53,863 nucleotides of DNA from Deltaproteobacteria bacterium (GTDB taxonomy: Bacteria > Desulfobacterota > Desulfomonilia > UBA1062), in assembly GCA_029547045.1 (NCBI GenBank), contig JAKPQL010000075.1, positions 1 through 53,863 of the forward strand. Reading direction: 5' to 3'. Shown piece after piece: positions 51,989-53,863 of the stretch. The stretch's first letter is position 1, and each line of letters starts with the position of its first letter. The position numbers and the translations under genes were made by a program. Below the pieces are notes generated by a model. It saw only the letters and a program-made list of their open reading frames with translations, was not told the DNA's origin and did no database searches.

Positions 51989-53863
51989 GGCGCATCCTCC
52001 TCCTGGTGGTGACGGCGCTGGCCTTGTCCCCGGCCGCCCGGGCCGAGGAGCGCATCCTGGGCTTCGACTCCTTCATCACCATCAGGCCCGCAGGCGACAT
52101 GGAGGTGAGCGAGACCATACAAGTGGTCTGCGAGGGCGACAGGATCAACCACGGCATCTTCCGCGACTTCCCCACCCGCTACGAGGACGGGTACGGCAAC
52201 ACGGTGAACGTGGCCTTCGAGGTCAAGGCGGTCCTGAGAGACGGCCAGGGGGAGAACTGGTGGACCGAGCCCATGACGAACGGCGTGCGGGTGTACATGG
52301 GCAGCAAGGACGTCACGCTCACGCCCGGCGAGTACACATACACGCTCACCTACCGCACCGACCGGCAGCTCGGGTTCTTCACGGACCACGACGAGCTCTA
52401 CTGGAACGTCACGGGCAACGGCTGGGAGTTCGCCATGGACCGCGTGAGCGCCACGGTGGAGCTGCCCCCGGGCGCCGCGGTCTTGTCCACGGAGGCATAC
52501 ACCGGGCTGCTGGGCGAGAAGGGGCAGGACTATGCCGTGACCCGGGACGAGTCGGGCAGGCCCGTATTCACCACCACCCGGCCCCTGGCTTCCGGGGAGG
52601 GCCTCACCATCGTCGTTGCGTGGCCCAAGGGCTTTGTGCACGAGCCCACACCGGCAGAAAAGGCCGGGTACTTCCTTTCGGACAACAAAAGCGCGGTGGC
52701 CGGCGCCGCGGGCATCGCGCTCCTGCTCGCCTACTACTTCATTGTCTGGCTCAGGGTGGGCAGGGACCCTGAAAGGGGCACCATCATCCCGCTCTACGAG
52801 GCGCCCAAGGGGTTCTCCCCCGCGGCGGTGCGCTACGTCATGCACATGGGCTTCGACCACCGGGCCTTTGCCGCGGCCGTGGTGAACATGGCGGTCAAAG
52901 GGTTTCTCTCTATCGAAGAGGACGAACAGGGCGTGTACACCCTCGCCCGGAAGCGCACGGACCACGAGGGTCTTTCCCAGGACGAGACCAAGATCGCCCG
53001 GCAGCTCTTTTCCGGCAGGGACCAGCTGGTCGTGAAGACCGAGAACCACGCCGTCATCGCCCAGGCCGTCAGCGACCAGAAGAAGAGCCTGGCCGTGGAG
53101 TACGAGAAGCTCTACTTCCTCACGAACAGGCACGCCCTCGTCCCGGGGCTTGTCATCTCCGTGCTGGTCCTGGGGGCCATCGTGGTCCTGGGCAGGAACA
53201 GGCCCGTGGCCGTGTTCATGACCCTGTGGCTCTCGGCCTGGACCGCCGGGTGCGCCGCGCTGCTCTTCCAGGCTGCCAAGGCCTGGAGGGCGGCCCTGTC
53301 CGACGGGTCCACGAAGATCGTGCATGCCGGGTCAGCCCTCTTCATGACGCTCTTCTGCCTGCCCTTCCTGGGAGGCGAGGTCTTCGGCCTGTGGCTGTTC
53401 ACCCAGGCCACGTCCATCGCGGCGGCAGGGTGCATCCTCGTGGTCGTGCTGCTGAACATCCTCTTCTACCACCTCATGAAGGCCCCCACCATCAGGGGCC
53501 GCAGGGTCATGGACGCCATCGAGGGGCTCAGGCTCTACCTCTCGGTGGCGGAGAAGGACCGGCTCAACCTGCTGAACCCGCCGGAGAAGACCCCCGAGGT
53601 CTTCGAGCGGTTCCTGCCCTACGCGCTGGCCCTGGACGTGGAGCAGGCCTGGGGCGAGCAGTTCGCCGACGTGCTGGCCCGTGCCCGGGCCGAGACGGGC
53701 TATGCCCCGGCCTGGTACTCCGGAACCCACTTCGCGGCCGCGGGCGCAGCCGGGCTGGCAGCCGGGCTGGGTTCCCTGTCGTCGAGCATCGCGTCATCCT
53801 CCTCGCCCCCGGGCTCCAGTTCGGGCGGCGGCGGCGGCGGGTCGTCGGGCGGCGGCGGCGGCG
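51985..53863 (+). CDS. DUF2207 membrane protein (3' truncated by window)
   Basis: At least 626 residues; the frame runs off the window. The GTG start at 51985 lies in GTGA at the lemA stop. A signal peptide (MRRILLLVVTALALSPAARA) precedes an extracytoplasmic DUF2207 domain (SFITIRPAGDMEVSETIQVV; INHGIFRDFPTRY; LTYRTDRQLGFF). A membrane helix follows (AVAGAAGIALLLAYYFIVWL), then a cytoplasmic part, two to three further helices near residues 385-500, and a C-terminal run of Gly and Ser. LemA-DUF2207 pairs are common; the function is unknown. Confidence 0.9.
   Translation, partial: MRRILLLVVTALALSPAARAEERILGFDSFITIRPAGDMEVSETIQVVCEGDRINHGIFRDFPTRYEDGYGNTVNVAFEVKAVLRDGQGENWWTEPMTNGVRVYMGSKDVTLTPGEYTYTLTYRTDRQLGFFTDHDELYWNVTGNGWEFAMDRVSATVELPPGAAVLSTEAYTGLLGEKGQDYAVTRDESGRPVFTTTRPLASGEGLTIVVAWPKGFVHEPTPAEKAGYFLSDNKSAVAGAAGIALLLAYYFIVWLRVGRDPERGTIIPLYEAPKGFSPAAVRYVMHMGFDHRAFAAAVVNMAVKGFLSIEEDEQGVYTLARKRTDHEGLSQDETKIARQLFSGRDQLVVKTENHAVIAQAVSDQKKSLAVEYEKLYFLTNRHALVPGLVISVLVLGAIVVLGRNRPVAVFMTLWLSAWTAGCAALLFQAAKAWRAALSDGSTKIVHAGSALFMTLFCLPFLGGEVFGLWLFTQATSIAAAGCILVVVLLNILFYHLMKAPTIRGRRVMDAIEGLRLYLSVAEKDRLNLLNPPEKTPEVFERFLPYALALDVEQAWGEQFADVLARARAETGYAPAWYSGTHFAAAGAAGLAAGLGSLSSSIASSSSPPGSSSGGGGGGSSGGGGG

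Overview
The window is a high-GC chromosomal segment, cut inside a gene at both ends. It looks like a member of the Desulfobacterota (former Deltaproteobacteria). The main reason is the minus-strand gene order rimP-nusA-ylxR-infB-DUF503-rbfA-nrnA-truB-rpsO-pnp-M16 peptidase, which I know from that group. A short type IV pilin, a pyrR-pyrB-pyrC cluster and a parA-parB-dnaN-gyrB-gyrA block agree with this, but no single gene fixes the phylum.

Layout. 1-6.4 kb: end of a copper P-type ATPase, a NarX/NarL-type two-component pair, a structured AT-rich intergenic stretch, a nucleotidyltransferase-like protein, and a TPM-domain/LemA pair. 6.4-13.9 kb: UvrD-type helicase, U32 protein, tRNA-Arg, TudS-like protein, MutY-like glycosylase, type IV pilin, zinc-ribbon coiled-coil protein, Nif3, and a CAT-anticodon tRNA. 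14-24.9 kb: an unrecognised 588-residue protein, an LhgO-type oxidoreductase, pyrimidine genes, signal peptidase, two dTDP-rhamnose genes, truA, a PilZ-like protein and an M16 protease. 24.9-34.7 kb: the translation and RNA-processing operon, preceded by tRNA-Gly. 34.8-37.4 kb: YjbQ, TatD, an IMPase and a membrane protein. 37.4-45.2 kb: parS, parA, parB, dnaN, gyrB, gyrA. 45.2-47.05 kb: a conspicuously AT-rich island. 47-53.9 kb: acyltransferase-like protein, secreted LamG protein, deoxyribosyltransferase-like protein, and a second LemA followed by a truncated DUF2207 protein.

The most interesting signal is in the AT-rich island. A small CopZ/BFD-type [2Fe-2S] protein is interrupted by an in-frame TGA where relatives carry the first Cys of a Cys-Cys pair. 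The frame continues for 17 family-like residues to a TAA. Directly after the TGA the DNA can fold into a 12-bp hairpin with an AGGU apical loop 20-23 nt downstream, the geometry of a bacterial SECIS element. I read this as a selenoprotein gene. The gene before it, a P-loop ATPase, is broken by an in-frame TAG that most likely replaced a Trp codon. An attC-like imperfect hairpin lies between the two, so the island may have arrived as mobile cassette-like DNA.

Genes on each strand are tightly packed. Many neighbours share ATGA or GTGA stop-start overlaps, which implies translational coupling. The three tRNA genes each have a good sigma70-type promoter in front. Two of them end in intrinsic terminators that abut the start codon of the next protein gene (nif3, rimP), and neither of those genes has a visible Shine-Dalgarno sequence.
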